The notes: generated by a model from the sequence alone, not told the origin. A DNA stretch of 64,000 bases from Arthrobacter pascens (GCF_017052465.1 NZ_JAFHKT010000151.1:372001-436000); one strand, 5' to 3'; counted from the first letter of the stretch, positions 8,676-16,991 are shown. A program made the numbers and translations.

Positions 8676-8710
8676 GCAACCTCCGCATATCCCCCATGTG
8701 CGGAGGTTGC
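8676..8710 (-). terminator. Hairpin after MFS gene, loop CATGGGGGATA
   Basis: A perfect 12-bp stem (8676-8687 with 8699-8710) closes an 11-nt loop. It lies 45 bp past the stop of the MFS gene and upstream of the CoA-transferase operon on the same strand, so it probably ends or stabilises the MFS transcript. There is little U-tract. Read on the minus strand, the loop contains CATGGGGGA, as does the hairpin at 28818-28859. Confidence 0.65.
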
Positions 8711-8754
8711 TTCGTTAACAGCCAGGCAGGGCAGCCTGCTCCAGGCGGGACCGT

Positions 8755-10158
8755 TTAAAGGGCAGGGTCTCTGAGGGGCGCCTCTGCCGCCGCCTGCGCG
8801 TAGGATGCCGAGACCCTACGGTAGACCGGCGTCAGAAAGGCCAGCAGCGCGGCCGCGATCATGATGACCCCTGCAACCAGGAACACCAGCGCGATGCCGC
8901 GGGAGGTGCCCTCGCCCAGCAGCGGGGCAAGCTGGGCGGCGCCCTCAGCGGACCGTGCGTAGGGGATGATCCAGACCTGGGCGATCGGCGCGATGAGGAA
9001 CGCGGTGACCGGCGCGGCCGCGGACTCGAAGGCCATGGCGAATCCGAACACCCGGCCCTGCCGGGGCAGGGGCACCACCTGCTGGATGACCGTCTGCTCG
9101 GCGGCCTCCACGAAAGGCACCAGGACGAGGTACAGCCAGATGCCGGCGATGTACAGCCACGCCCACTCCCGCACCGTGAACACCGCACCGAGGGCCCCCA
9201 TCAGGACCACGGCGATGAGAAGAGTGCGCAAGGGGTTGGACCCGAGTCCGAACTTGCCGATCAGCGCGCCCCCCACGAGGATCCCCGTGAAGCCCACCGC
9301 GGAGAAGACTCCCCACAGCTCCACAGGGAACATCTCCAGGCCATACGGGTCCATGAGGGCCATGTAGACGCCGCCGATGAAGTTGTTGAACGTGGAGAAC
9401 AGGATCAGCGCGAACAGTCCGGCAACGGCCAGCACGGCGGCGAGGGAGCCGCGCAGGTCGAATCCGCCGTGCGCGTCGGTGGCGGCCGCGCGCACCTCCT
9501 CGGGCATGCGCAGCGTGAGCAGGTGCGCGAAGGCCAGCGCCGTGAGCGCCAGGGCGACGGCGATCGTCCAGCCCATGCCCAGCAGCCCGACCGACAGCCC
9601 GGAGAGCACCGAGGTGACGATGAACATCAGGCCCTGCACCATGCCCACCAGCCCGTTGGCGTTGGCGCGCCGATCCGGCTCGATGAGGATGGTGACCGTG
9701 GTGGAGAGGGCGATGTTGCGCATGTTCTCCACCACCGCGCCGATCAGGATGACGAGGGTGAAGACCCAGAACCCTGGCTGTGTCAGGTCCAGCAGCCAGG
9801 CGGTGGGTGCCAGCAGGAACATGACTCCTGACAGCACGAACATCACCAGAGTGAAGGCGGCGGCGAAGCGCATCACGGCCAGCTTGCGGTAGCGGTCCAC
9901 GAAGGTGCCGAAGCTGATGCTGGAAAGGGCGATCAGCAGCATGTAGGCGCCGCCGACCACCCCGGTGGCGATGACGTTGCGCGTCTCCAGGTACACCCAG
10001 AACGTCAGGGCGAACCACAGGTAGCTGGTGGTGACGTTGGCGAGCGCAGTGTTCACCAGGATCCCGGCGAAGGTGCGGGACCGCTGTGCCGGACTGCGCA
10101 CTGAAGTGTCGACGGCGTCCGGATCGGCCCAGACCGGGGCCGGTTCCTGCTCGGTCAT
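8755..10158 (-). CDS. MFS transporter, 12-TM
   Basis: 467-residue major facilitator protein with about twelve hydrophobic segments. The loop between segments 2 and 3 carries GTFVDRYRKLAVM, a variant of the MFS signature, and a long central loop (MPEEVRAAATDAHGG) divides the two halves. It looks like the MFS_3 group that includes siderophore and macrolide exporters, with no clear substrate. The start is ATG with GGGACG just upstream. It stands alone, bounded by an 11-bp tandem repeat upstream and a strong hairpin downstream, so it is probably monocistronic. Its direction of transport cannot be deduced. Confidence 0.85.
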   Translation of the reverse strand: MTEQEPAPVWADPDAVDTSVRSPAQRSRTFAGILVNTALANVTTSYLWFALTFWVYLETRNVIATGVVGGAYMLLIALSSISFGTFVDRYRKLAVMRFAAAFTLVMFVLSGVMFLLAPTAWLLDLTQPGFWVFTLVILIGAVVENMRNIALSTTVTILIEPDRRANANGLVGMVQGLMFIVTSVLSGLSVGLLGMGWTIAVALALTALAFAHLLTLRMPEEVRAAATDAHGGFDLRGSLAAVLAVAGLFALILFSTFNNFIGGVYMALMDPYGLEMFPVELWGVFSAVGFTGILVGGALIGKFGLGSNPLRTLLIAVVLMGALGAVFTVREWAWLYIAGIWLYLVLVPFVEAAEQTVIQQVVPLPRQGRVFGFAMAFESAAAPVTAFLIAPIAQVWIIPYARSAEGAAQLAPLLGEGTSRGIALVFLVAGVIMIAAALLAFLTPVYRRVSASYAQAAAEAPLRDPAL

Positions 10159-10200
10159 GCGTCCCAGTGTAATGACAACGGGCCGTCGTGGACACGATCA

Positions 10201-10255
10201 CCGCACGGTCACCGCACGGTCACCGCGCGGTCACCGCACGGTCACCCCACGGTCA
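10201..10255. repeat. Five-copy 11-bp tandem repeat
   Basis: Five consecutive units of CCGCACGGTCA cover 10201-10255. Copies 1, 2 and 4 are identical, and copies 3 and 5 each carry one change. The array lies between the MFS start (10158) and the stop of the DUF1906/FG-GAP gene (10298), outside any credible gene. A period of 11 bp is close to one helical turn. Confidence 0.9.
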
Positions 10256-10297
10256 CCCCCACCCGGCTTGCGGCACGCCCGGTGGCGCGGCCGCGGC

Positions 10298-11893
10298 TCA
10301 GAACAGCGGCGAGAAGCCGTTCCAGCCGGGACCCACCTGAACCCGCGGGAGGTGGCCGCCGGCCCCGTTGCCGGGATACAGCCACAGCACGCCGGCGCCG
10401 TCGCGCGCGAGGATGTCGGTCCTGCGGTCGCCGTTGAAGTCGCCGGGGCCCACGACGGCGGTCATGACGTTCCAGCCGCCGCCCACCCTCGTGCGGGGGA
10501 GCCAGCCGCCGGTACCGTTCCCGCCGTAGAGCCACAGCGTCCCCGTGGCGGTCTCCCTCGCAAGAACGTCCACGGCGCCGTCGCCGTTGAAGTCGCCGGG
10601 TCCAGCCAGGGCATTGAAGGTGTTCCATCCGGTTCCCACACGGAGACGCGGCAAGAATCCACCGGTGCCATTTCCCCGGTAGAGCCACAGGTGTCCGGTG
10701 GCGGTTTCCCTCGCCAGGACGTCCACGCGCTGATCGCCGTTGAAGTCGCCGGGGCCCACGATGGAGTTCATGACGTTCCAGCCGGCGCCGAGCCGCAGGC
10801 GCGGCAGGAAGCCGCCGGTGCCGTTGCCCCGGTACAGCCACAGGATGCCCGTGGAAGTCTCCCTGGCGAGCACATCCAGCGGGCCATCGCCGTTGAAGTC
10901 CCCGGGTGTTTCAAGGGCGAAGCCGTTCCAACCGATTCCGATCAGGACGCCGGCCAGCCTGCCGCCCTGCCCCGTACCGCGGTACATCCACAGCTCAGCC
11001 CGGGCCGTATACCGGGCCAGGATGTCGTTGTTCCAGTCGCCGTTGAAGTCGGCTGTTGCGCCCGAGAGCGTTGACGCCGGAATAGGCAGCGGCGTGAACG
11101 CGTAGGGATCGCAGGTGAGGTCGTAGTCCCGGGTGTTGTCGTACCACTGCGAAATATAGACCCGCCCGCCGGAGAAGCTCGGCTGGCGGCAGCGGTCCAG
11201 CGCTTCGTTCGGGTAGTCGAGCATGCCGGCCGTGGCCCAGACCGGCACGCCGGGGAGCCGCCACGAGCCGGTGATGCTTGCCCAGCCGGAGGTAAACGAG
11301 TAGAGGCCGTATGAGTAGCGGGCATCGCGCAGGCCCCGCATCAGGCCCTCGATGAGGTACCGGTTTTCACGCTGCTGCACTGCTGTGGCCGTGGGCCAAG
11401 GCTGGGCGGGCCGGGGTTCGACGTCGATCCAGACCACCCGGGGTGCGAAGCCCGTCTTGACGAGGCTGGCGATCGCGAAGCGCGCCTCCGCGTAGCCCAC
11501 GTTGGACAGCTGCCCCGCGCGGGTGGCGGATGACCAGGGTCCCTGCGTCCTGTAGGTGGCGAGCTGCGCGGCGGTGGGGAAGGCCGCCATGGTGTACGCC
11601 TGGGCAGGCTTGCGGTTGTCGGTCGCCCACTTCAGCTGGCTGGCCAGGCACGGGTTTTCGGTGAAGGGGAGCCCTTTCGTCAGGCCGATGACGACGAACT
11701 GGGACGAAGCGGGCGGAAGGGGCAGGCCAAAGCCGCCCACCGCCGTCGGGCATTGCGGCCAGGAGATGTCATGGCCCCGCAGCGACACAGCCTGCGCAGG
11801 AGGGGCACCCGGAGCGGCCCCCACGATCAACGCCAGAAAGACAAGGACCGCGGTCAGGAGGCGCAGCGCCCGTGCCGCGGTCACGCCCGCCAC
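10298..11893 (-). CDS. Secreted DUF1906 (glycoside-hydrolase-like) protein with FG-GAP repeats
   Basis: 531 residues. A signal peptide (LRLLTAVLVFLALIVGAAP, ending near AQA, residue 35) precedes a DUF1906 domain, the Rv2525c-like glycoside-hydrolase-like fold (GHDISWPQC through VWIDVEP and YISQWYDN, residues about 39-265). Five repeats of about 51 residues follow, each with a calcium-loop motif such as DFNGDGPLD or DFNGDRRTD and an LWLYRGNG strand, predicting a beta-propeller. It is probably an exported wall- or glycan-associated enzyme. The GTG start has only a weak upstream GGAAG. The acidic residues expected at a DUF1906 active site appear in WIDVEP, but activity is unproven. Confidence 0.82.
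   Translation of the reverse strand: MAGVTAARALRLLTAVLVFLALIVGAAPGAPPAQAVSLRGHDISWPQCPTAVGGFGLPLPPASSQFVVIGLTKGLPFTENPCLASQLKWATDNRKPAQAYTMAAFPTAAQLATYRTQGPWSSATRAGQLSNVGYAEARFAIASLVKTGFAPRVVWIDVEPRPAQPWPTATAVQQRENRYLIEGLMRGLRDARYSYGLYSFTSGWASITGSWRLPGVPVWATAGMLDYPNEALDRCRQPSFSGGRVYISQWYDNTRDYDLTCDPYAFTPLPIPASTLSGATADFNGDWNNDILARYTARAELWMYRGTGQGGRLAGVLIGIGWNGFALETPGDFNGDGPLDVLARETSTGILWLYRGNGTGGFLPRLRLGAGWNVMNSIVGPGDFNGDQRVDVLARETATGHLWLYRGNGTGGFLPRLRVGTGWNTFNALAGPGDFNGDGAVDVLARETATGTLWLYGGNGTGGWLPRTRVGGGWNVMTAVVGPGDFNGDRRTDILARDGAGVLWLYPGNGAGGHLPRVQVGPGWNGFSPLF
10320..11060 (-). repeat. 153-bp coding repeat units (FG-GAP blades)
   Basis: The C-terminal half of the DUF1906 gene is built from near-identical units. 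The string GTTGAAGTC begins at 10433, 10586, 10739, 10892 and 11042, giving three intervals of exactly 153 bp and one of 150. Identity is highest in the three middle units. The arrangement points to recent internal duplication or gene conversion. Confidence 0.85.
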
Positions 11894-12130
11894 CCGCTTC
11901 CGGCGGCGGCCACAGGGCAGCTGCCGGTGATCCGCTCGGTGCAGGTGAGCCCCGGAAGAACCAGCCCCGAATGATGAACCTTAGCGTCCATCGCCGCCGC
12001 TCCTTTGCCACCATCAGTTTACTTTCGCGGGCGGCGGGCGGCTCCGGCGGGTCCGGGAGTGTGGCCTAAATGCAATGGTGCGCGGTCCGGGCGGGCGCTA
12101 CGCCTGCCGGCAGTGCGTCAGGCAGCCTCG

Positions 12131-13129
12131 TCAGGCGCTTCCGGCGGCGCGGGTGCTGCCCCGGACGATGAGGTCGCACGGAAAGTTGACCCGCCGCGCC
12201 GGGCCGCCCGGCGCGTGGATGCGCTCCAGCAGCATCTTTGCCCCCACGAGGGCCATCTCACGGCTGGGCTGCCGGACCGTGGTCAGGCTGAAGGAGTCCC
12301 AGGCGGCCATGTCAACGTCGTCATAGCCGATCACCCAGCAGTCGGAGGGCTGGACACCGTGGGCGCGCAGGGCATCCAGGGCGCCGAAGGCCATGAGGTC
12401 GTTGGCGCAGAAGACGGCCTGCGGCCGGTCGGCGCGGGACAGCAGCCTGCCCATGACCTGTGCACTGATGTCGTGCGAAAACCCGCCGTGGAAGCGGAAG
12501 TGCTCGGGAACGGCATGGCCGTGGTCCGCCATCCTGCCCAGGAAGCCCTGGCCTCGCTCGCGGGAGGTGCTGGCATTTTCAGCGCCGCCGATGAAGGCGA
12601 CCCTGGTTTTGCCGTGCTCCAGCAGGTAATCGGCGACGGCGGCGCCTCCCTCGGTGTTGCTGCTGGTGACTTGGTCGCATTCCAGGCCTTCCACCACGCG
12701 GTTGATCAGCACGATCGGGCTGTTCTTTTCGATGGCGGCCTGGAGTTCGAGTGAATCTTCCGTTGCGGTGGTGAAGATGACGCCGTCGACGGCGTGTTCC
12801 CGGATGGCTTTCAAAGCGTCATGGTGGCTGCCGCCGCCGGCGTTCCAGATGACCACCCGGAAACCGGCGGCGTCCAGTGCACGGCTCAGCTCGTCAAGGA
12901 CCTCGGGGTAGAACGGGTTGGTCAGGTCCGCCACCACGACGCCGATGGTGTTGGTCCGCCTGGTTTTCATGGCCTGCGCCCCGGCGTGCGGGACGTAGCC
13001 GAGTGTTTCCATGGCAGCCTGCACGCGCGCCCTTGTGGCAGGGGAGAGCTTGGCGGAAGAGGACATGACCCGGGAGACAGTGGCCTGCGAGACGCCGGCG
13101 AGTTCGGCAACGTCGCGGCTGGTAACCAT
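12131..13129 (-). CDS. LacI family transcriptional regulator
   Basis: 332 residues with helix-turn-helix VAELAGVSQATVSRVMSSS at residues 6-24, the hinge-region pattern TRARVQAAMETLGYVPHAGA, and an effector domain with TIGVVVADLTNPFYPEVL and VIGYDDVDMAAW. The start is ATG, with GAGGGCG upstream. It lies downstream of the MHS transporter on the same strand, beyond a strong hairpin. The transporter is divergent from the HisD-like/SDR/dehydrogenase operon. The two TGTATACGTATACA-type sites in that divergent promoter, with a CG centre, are the likely targets. The inducer is unknown. Confidence 0.92.
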   Translation of the reverse strand: MVTSRDVAELAGVSQATVSRVMSSSAKLSPATRARVQAAMETLGYVPHAGAQAMKTRRTNTIGVVVADLTNPFYPEVLDELSRALDAAGFRVVIWNAGGGSHHDALKAIREHAVDGVIFTTATEDSLELQAAIEKNSPIVLINRVVEGLECDQVTSSNTEGGAAVADYLLEHGKTRVAFIGGAENASTSRERGQGFLGRMADHGHAVPEHFRFHGGFSHDISAQVMGRLLSRADRPQAVFCANDLMAFGALDALRAHGVQPSDCWVIGYDDVDMAAWDSFSLTTVRQPSREMALVGAKMLLERIHAPGGPARRVNFPCDLIVRGSTRAAGSA

Positions 13130-13222
13130 CGGGGCGCCCTCATTTCGGTTGGATCAGGCTACGTGCTCGAGCCGGACTGTGAACTTCGTTGTTTCAGAGT
13201 AGCCAAACTTTCCAATACCGCG

Positions 13223-13262
13223 CCTGCCGGCGCCCGCCCCTGTAGAGGCGGGTGCCGGCAGG
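13223..13262 (-). terminator. Strong hairpin after MHS transporter gene
   Basis: A 16-bp GC-rich stem (13223-13238 with 13247-13262, one wobble pair) closes an 8-nt loop, 27 bp after the stop of the MHS transporter and before the LacI gene. There is no U-tract on the minus strand, so it may attenuate read-through into the regulator or protect the transporter mRNA 3' end. Confidence 0.6.
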
Positions 13263-13288
13263 ATGCGCGGTAGCGGTCCGACGGCGGC

Positions 13289-14641
13289 TTAGCGCCCGGT
13301 AGTCGGATCGTGTTCCGGGCTGAGGCCCCGGCGCAGCCGGACCTGCGGAGCGGTCTCCGGCGACCAGAGTGCTCCAACGATGGTGATGACCGAGGTGAAC
13401 ACCATGTACAGGGCCACGAGCCAGTAACGGTCGAAGTCCGGGCCGATGAGCGCGGTGGCGATCAGCGGAGCGAAACCTCCGGCGAAGACTGCTGCGACCT
13501 GCGGGCCCACCGATGCCCCGGAATAGCGCAGCTTGGGCTCGAAGAGTTCCGTGAAGTAGGCCGGTTCCACCGAATAGCACAGGTCGCGGCCCACGTTGCA
13601 GGTCAGGACCAGTACCAGCAGCACCATGAGGAAGTCGCCCGTCTGGACACCCCAGAAGAAGGGGAAAGCCATCAGGAGCATGGTGGCGGCGCCGGCGATC
13701 ACGGTGTAGCGGCGGCCCCAGCGGTCCGAAACCCAGCCCCAGAACGGGATGGAGAAGATGCCAAGGCCGGCCATGATCATGGTGGCCAGCAGGATGCTGT
13801 TCTTTTCCAGCAGGATGGCAGGACCGTAGGCGAGCAGGAAGGTGGTGTAGATGTAGTAGTTCGCGTTCTCCGCAAAGCGCATCATGATGACCTTGAGGAT
13901 GGTCAGCGGACGCGTCCTGATGACCTTGACGACCGGAAGCTTCTCAATTTCGCCCTTCCGCTTGATCTCTTCGAAGGCGGGGGACTCGTCCACATTGCGG
14001 CGGATGTAGAACGACAGCACTACCAGCAGGATCGAAACCAGGAACGGGATGCGCCATCCCCAGGCCATGAAGTCTTCGGGGGAGATGATGCCGCCCATGA
14101 CGAAGAAGGCTCCGTTGGCGAGCAGGGTGCCGGCGGGAACGCCGATCTGCGGCCAGGAACCGAAGAAGCCGCGGCGCTCGGCCGGTGCGTATTCCGTGGC
14201 CATCAGTGCGGCGCCGCCCCATTCGCCGCCGACGCCGATGCCCTGGACGATGCGCAGGACCACCAGCAGGATGGGGGCTGCGATGCCGATGGTGGCGAAG
14301 TTGGGCAGGCAGCCGATGAGGAACGTGCCGGCGCCCATCAGGCCGAGCGTCATCATGAGCATCTTCTTCCGGCCCAGGCGGTCGCCGAAGTGGGCGAAGA
14401 TGATGCCGCCAATCGGGCGGGCCGCGAAGCCGATGGCATAGGTGCTGAAGGAGAGCAGGATGCCGGCGAAAGGGCTCACCTGCGGAAAGAACTGGCTGTT
14501 GAGGATGATGGCCGCTGCAACGCCGTAGACGTAGAAGTCATACCACTCGATGCAGCTGCCGAGCACGGAGGAGACAAGCGCCTTGCGGCGCATCTTGGGA
14601 TCTATTGCGGGTGGTGCGGTTGTTGTCGCGGGGGCGCTCAT
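13289..14641 (-). CDS. MFS transporter, metabolite:H+ symporter (MHS) family
   Basis: A 450-residue symporter with about twelve membrane segments. The MHS hallmark EWYDFYVYG occurs in the first segment (near residue 32), followed by ARPIGGIIFAHFGDRLGRKK and the loop GIGVGGEWGGAALMATEYAP. Characterised relatives move proline/betaine, shikimate, citrate or alpha-ketoglutarate. ATG at 14641 has AAAGGAG upstream. It is divergent from a HisD-like dehydrogenase operon across a region with two palindromic operators, so it most likely imports the substrate of those dehydrogenases. An MFS importer also serves some dihydroxypropanesulfonate loci. Confidence 0.92.
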   Translation of the reverse strand: MSAPATTTAPPAIDPKMRRKALVSSVLGSCIEWYDFYVYGVAAAIILNSQFFPQVSPFAGILLSFSTYAIGFAARPIGGIIFAHFGDRLGRKKMLMMTLGLMGAGTFLIGCLPNFATIGIAAPILLVVLRIVQGIGVGGEWGGAALMATEYAPAERRGFFGSWPQIGVPAGTLLANGAFFVMGGIISPEDFMAWGWRIPFLVSILLVVLSFYIRRNVDESPAFEEIKRKGEIEKLPVVKVIRTRPLTILKVIMMRFAENANYYIYTTFLLAYGPAILLEKNSILLATMIMAGLGIFSIPFWGWVSDRWGRRYTVIAGAATMLLMAFPFFWGVQTGDFLMVLLVLVLTCNVGRDLCYSVEPAYFTELFEPKLRYSGASVGPQVAAVFAGGFAPLIATALIGPDFDRYWLVALYMVFTSVITIVGALWSPETAPQVRLRRGLSPEHDPTTGR

Positions 14642-14707
14642 TCAGAGACTCCTTTGTCTTCGTCCGGACAGTGAGCCCAGCCACACTGACTGGCTCGTGA
14701 CTAGGAG

Positions 14708-14766
14708 TGTATACGTATGCAAAGTATGAAAACAAGGTCTTGCGGCAAGAAATGTATACGTATACA
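14708..14766. promoter_or_regulatory. Pair of TGTATACGTATACA operators in divergent promoter
   Basis: TGTATACGTATGCA at 14708-14721 and the perfect palindrome TGTATACGTATACA at 14753-14766 lie 45 bp apart centre to centre, between the MHS transporter and the HisD-like gene. They are the only AT-rich palindromes of this kind in the window. The CG centre and paired arrangement suit the neighbouring LacI regulator; a GntR-family protein is an alternative because GTATAC half-sites are also typical of that group. Confidence 0.7.
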
Positions 14767-14845
14767 CTCGATCACCAAGCAGGCCTGCCGGCCTGGTCAG
14801 GGCGCTCCAGAGGTCGCCCATCAACGAAGATGGAAGGTAAACCTG

Positions 14846-16192
14846 ATGACCGTTACAACAGCAATCAGCTCGGCCGTGGACTCCGCACTGCTGAAGGAGC
14901 CCGCCCGCAACAGCGTGTCCCGCGGCAGCACCCCCGAAGTGCGCGCCACCGTAGAAGCCGTCATTGCAGACATCCGCGCACGCGGCGACGAAGCCGTTCG
15001 TGAATACTCACAGAAGTTCGACAAGTACGCTCCCGAATCGTTCCTGCTCAGCCAGGTGCAGCTGGACGAGATCATGGCCCGCGTTCCGGACCAGGTCATC
15101 GAGGACATCAAGTTCGTCCAGGAGCAGGTCCGCGTCATGGCACGGAAGCAGCTCGAATCCCTGTCCGACTTTGAAATTGAAACCGTTCCCGGCGTCTTCC
15201 TGGGCCAGAAGAACGTTCCCGTCCAGGCCGCCGGCGCCTACATTCCCGGCGGAAAGTACCCGTTGCTGGCCAGCGCCCACATGACCATCGTGACCGCGAA
15301 GGTTGCCGGCGTGGAGCGCGTCGCGGCCTGCACTCCGCTGATCCAGGGCGAGGTCCCGGACGCCACCATCGCAGCCATGTATCTGGCCGGCGCAGACGAG
15401 ATCTACCTGCTCGGCGGCATCCAGGCGGTCGCGGCCCTGGCCATCGGCACCGAGACCATCAAGCCCGTCAACATGCTGGCCGGCCCGGGCAACGCCTTCG
15501 TTGCAGAGGCCAAGCGACAGCTCTTTGGCGAGGTCGGCATCGACCTCTTCGCAGGGCCCACCGAAGTCCTCATCGTGGCCGATGAGCACGCGGATCCGTT
15601 CATCGTCGCGGTCGACCTGCTGTCCCAGGCCGAGCACGGACCCGATTCGCCCGCCGTCCTGATCACCACCAGCGAGGAGCTGGGCCGCAAGGTCATCGAG
15701 CACATCGACACGATCCTCGTGGACATGCCGACCCGCGACTACGCCGGACCCGCTTGGCGTGACTGGGGCGCAGTCCACGTGGTTGAAACCATTGACGATG
15801 CCTACACGCTGGCTGACGAGTACGCGTACGAGCACGTGCAGGTTCTCACCCGGAACCCGCGCGAAGCGCTCGAGAAGATGCACGACTACGGCGCACTGTT
15901 CCTTGGCGAGGGAACCTGCGTCTCCTACGGCGACAAGGTCATCGGCACCAACCACGTCCTGCCCACCCGCGGCGCGGCCCGCTACACCGGCGGCCTGTGG
16001 GTCGGCAAGTACCTGCGCACCGTCACCTACCAGGAAGTGACCAACACGGAATCGAGCGCCTTCTTCGGTGAGCTCTGCGGCCGCGCATCCAGGGTGGAAC
16101 GGTTCGAAGGCCACGCACGCTCGGGCGACGTCCGGGCGGCCAAGTACCGCGGCACGTCCCTGCCCTGGTCAGACCACAAGTTCGACAACTAA
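14846..16192 (+). CDS. HisD-family dehydrogenase, HpsN (sulfopropanediol 3-dehydrogenase)-like
   Basis: 448-residue member of the histidinol dehydrogenase family, which performs two successive NAD+-dependent oxidations of an alcohol to an acid. Zinc and catalytic positions are retained: LLSQAEHGPDS (Gln and His ligands), EYAYEHVQVL (Glu-His pair), GDKVIGTNHVLPT (Asp ligand) and the C-terminal FEGHARSGD (His ligand). No histidine biosynthesis genes are nearby; an MHS transporter and two other dehydrogenases are. That context fits the HpsN branch, which oxidises (R)-2,3-dihydroxypropanesulfonate to sulfolactate. ATG at 14846, after GGAAGG, is preferred to a longer frame from 14717 that runs through the operator. 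A different polyol substrate is possible. Confidence 0.85.
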   Translation: MTVTTAISSAVDSALLKEPARNSVSRGSTPEVRATVEAVIADIRARGDEAVREYSQKFDKYAPESFLLSQVQLDEIMARVPDQVIEDIKFVQEQVRVMARKQLESLSDFEIETVPGVFLGQKNVPVQAAGAYIPGGKYPLLASAHMTIVTAKVAGVERVAACTPLIQGEVPDATIAAMYLAGADEIYLLGGIQAVAALAIGTETIKPVNMLAGPGNAFVAEAKRQLFGEVGIDLFAGPTEVLIVADEHADPFIVAVDLLSQAEHGPDSPAVLITTSEELGRKVIEHIDTILVDMPTRDYAGPAWRDWGAVHVVETIDDAYTLADEYAYEHVQVLTRNPREALEKMHDYGALFLGEGTCVSYGDKVIGTNHVLPTRGAARYTGGLWVGKYLRTVTYQEVTNTESSAFFGELCGRASRVERFEGHARSGDVRAAKYRGTSLPWSDHKFDN

Positions 16193-16203
16193 AGGTCACC
16201 AAC

Positions 16204-16950
16204 GTGCCCAATTTCCGCCTGGACGGCAAGAAGGCGCTGGTCACCGGCGCGGCAGGGGGACTCGGCAAGGCCATCGCCGATGGCCTTGCCGAGTCCGGGG
16301 CCACTGTTTACGGCACCAGCCGGGACGCCGCGAGCGCGCAGCGGATCGGTGCAAGGTATGGAACCGCCCCACTCACCGTCGACGTGACCAGCACCGGCAG
16401 CATTAGCGGCTTCATCGACTCCCTCCTTGAGGAAAGCGGCGGCATCGATCTGCTGGTCAACAACGCCGGAGTCAACGTGCCCAAACCCGCCGTGGAGCTG
16501 ACCGAGGACGACTGGGACTCGGTGATGGACACCAATCTCAGGGGCGGTTTCTTCCTGACCACCGCCCTCGCTCGGCGCTGGCTGGACCAGGGATCGCCCG
16601 GGGCAGTGGTCAATATCGCGTCCCAGGCCGGAATCGTCGGTATCGAGGAACGGGCTGCCTACGGCACCAGCAAGGCAGGCCTGATCCACCTCACCAAGAT
16701 CCTGGCGCTGGAGTGGGCGTCCGCCGGCATCCGGGTCAACGCCGTAGCACCCACATTCGTCCGCACGGAACTGACGGCCTCCACCCTCAGCCGGCCCGAC
16801 TGGGCGGCGGAACTGCTGTCCCGTATACCGGCCGGCCGCTTCGGTGAACCCGAGGACATTGCCGGGGCGGTGGCCTTCCTGCTCTGCGATGCCTCTTCCC
16901 TGATCACCGGGCAAACCCTTGCCGTCGACGGCGGCTACACCATCCGCTGA
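16204..16950 (+). CDS. Short-chain dehydrogenase/reductase
   Basis: 248-residue classical SDR: cofactor motif TGAAGGLG at about residue 15, NNAG near 87, catalytic Ser-Tyr-Lys in NIASQAG and YGTSKAG, and the C-terminal ITGQTLAVDGGY typical of FabG-like enzymes. GTG start, 11 bp after the HisD-like stop and in the same operon. It probably oxidises or reduces the same substrate or its stereoisomer as the HisD-like enzyme. A near-perfect 39-bp palindrome lies inside codons 19-31. Specificity cannot be told from sequence. Confidence 0.9.
   Translation: MPNFRLDGKKALVTGAAGGLGKAIADGLAESGATVYGTSRDAASAQRIGARYGTAPLTVDVTSTGSISGFIDSLLEESGGIDLLVNNAGVNVPKPAVELTEDDWDSVMDTNLRGGFFLTTALARRWLDQGSPGAVVNIASQAGIVGIEERAAYGTSKAGLIHLTKILALEWASAGIRVNAVAPTFVRTELTASTLSRPDWAAELLSRIPAGRFGEPEDIAGAVAFLLCDASSLITGQTLAVDGGYTIR
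16258..16296. repeat. 39-bp near-perfect palindrome inside the SDR gene
   Basis: Arms of 19 bp (16258-16276 and 16278-16296) are exact reverse complements around a single C at 16277. The sequence encodes part of the cofactor-binding region (GLGKAIADGLAESG), so codon choice alone must have produced or kept the symmetry. It would form a 19-bp stem in mRNA or a cruciform in DNA. Confidence 0.9.
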
Positions 16951-16991
16951 TACGCCACCTTCTGCCGCTGCGACCTACCTGGAGCATCCTT

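Noticed and set aside
8473..8697. N-terminal extension of the CoA-transferase
   Set aside because: The frame is open to 8697, but homology begins at 8472 behind an AGGA site, and the upstream part contains the operator-like repeat and a terminator hairpin.
10320..11060. Regular repeats that might suggest a CRISPR array
   Set aside because: The period is 153 bp, units are coding FG-GAP blades with no unique spacers, and no cas genes are present.
10028..11074. Long plus-strand open frame (348 codons) opposite the DUF1906/FG-GAP gene
   Set aside because: It reads the antisense of the coding repeats and the 11-bp tandem array, has no domain, and no ribosome-binding site. It exists because of codon bias on the other strand.
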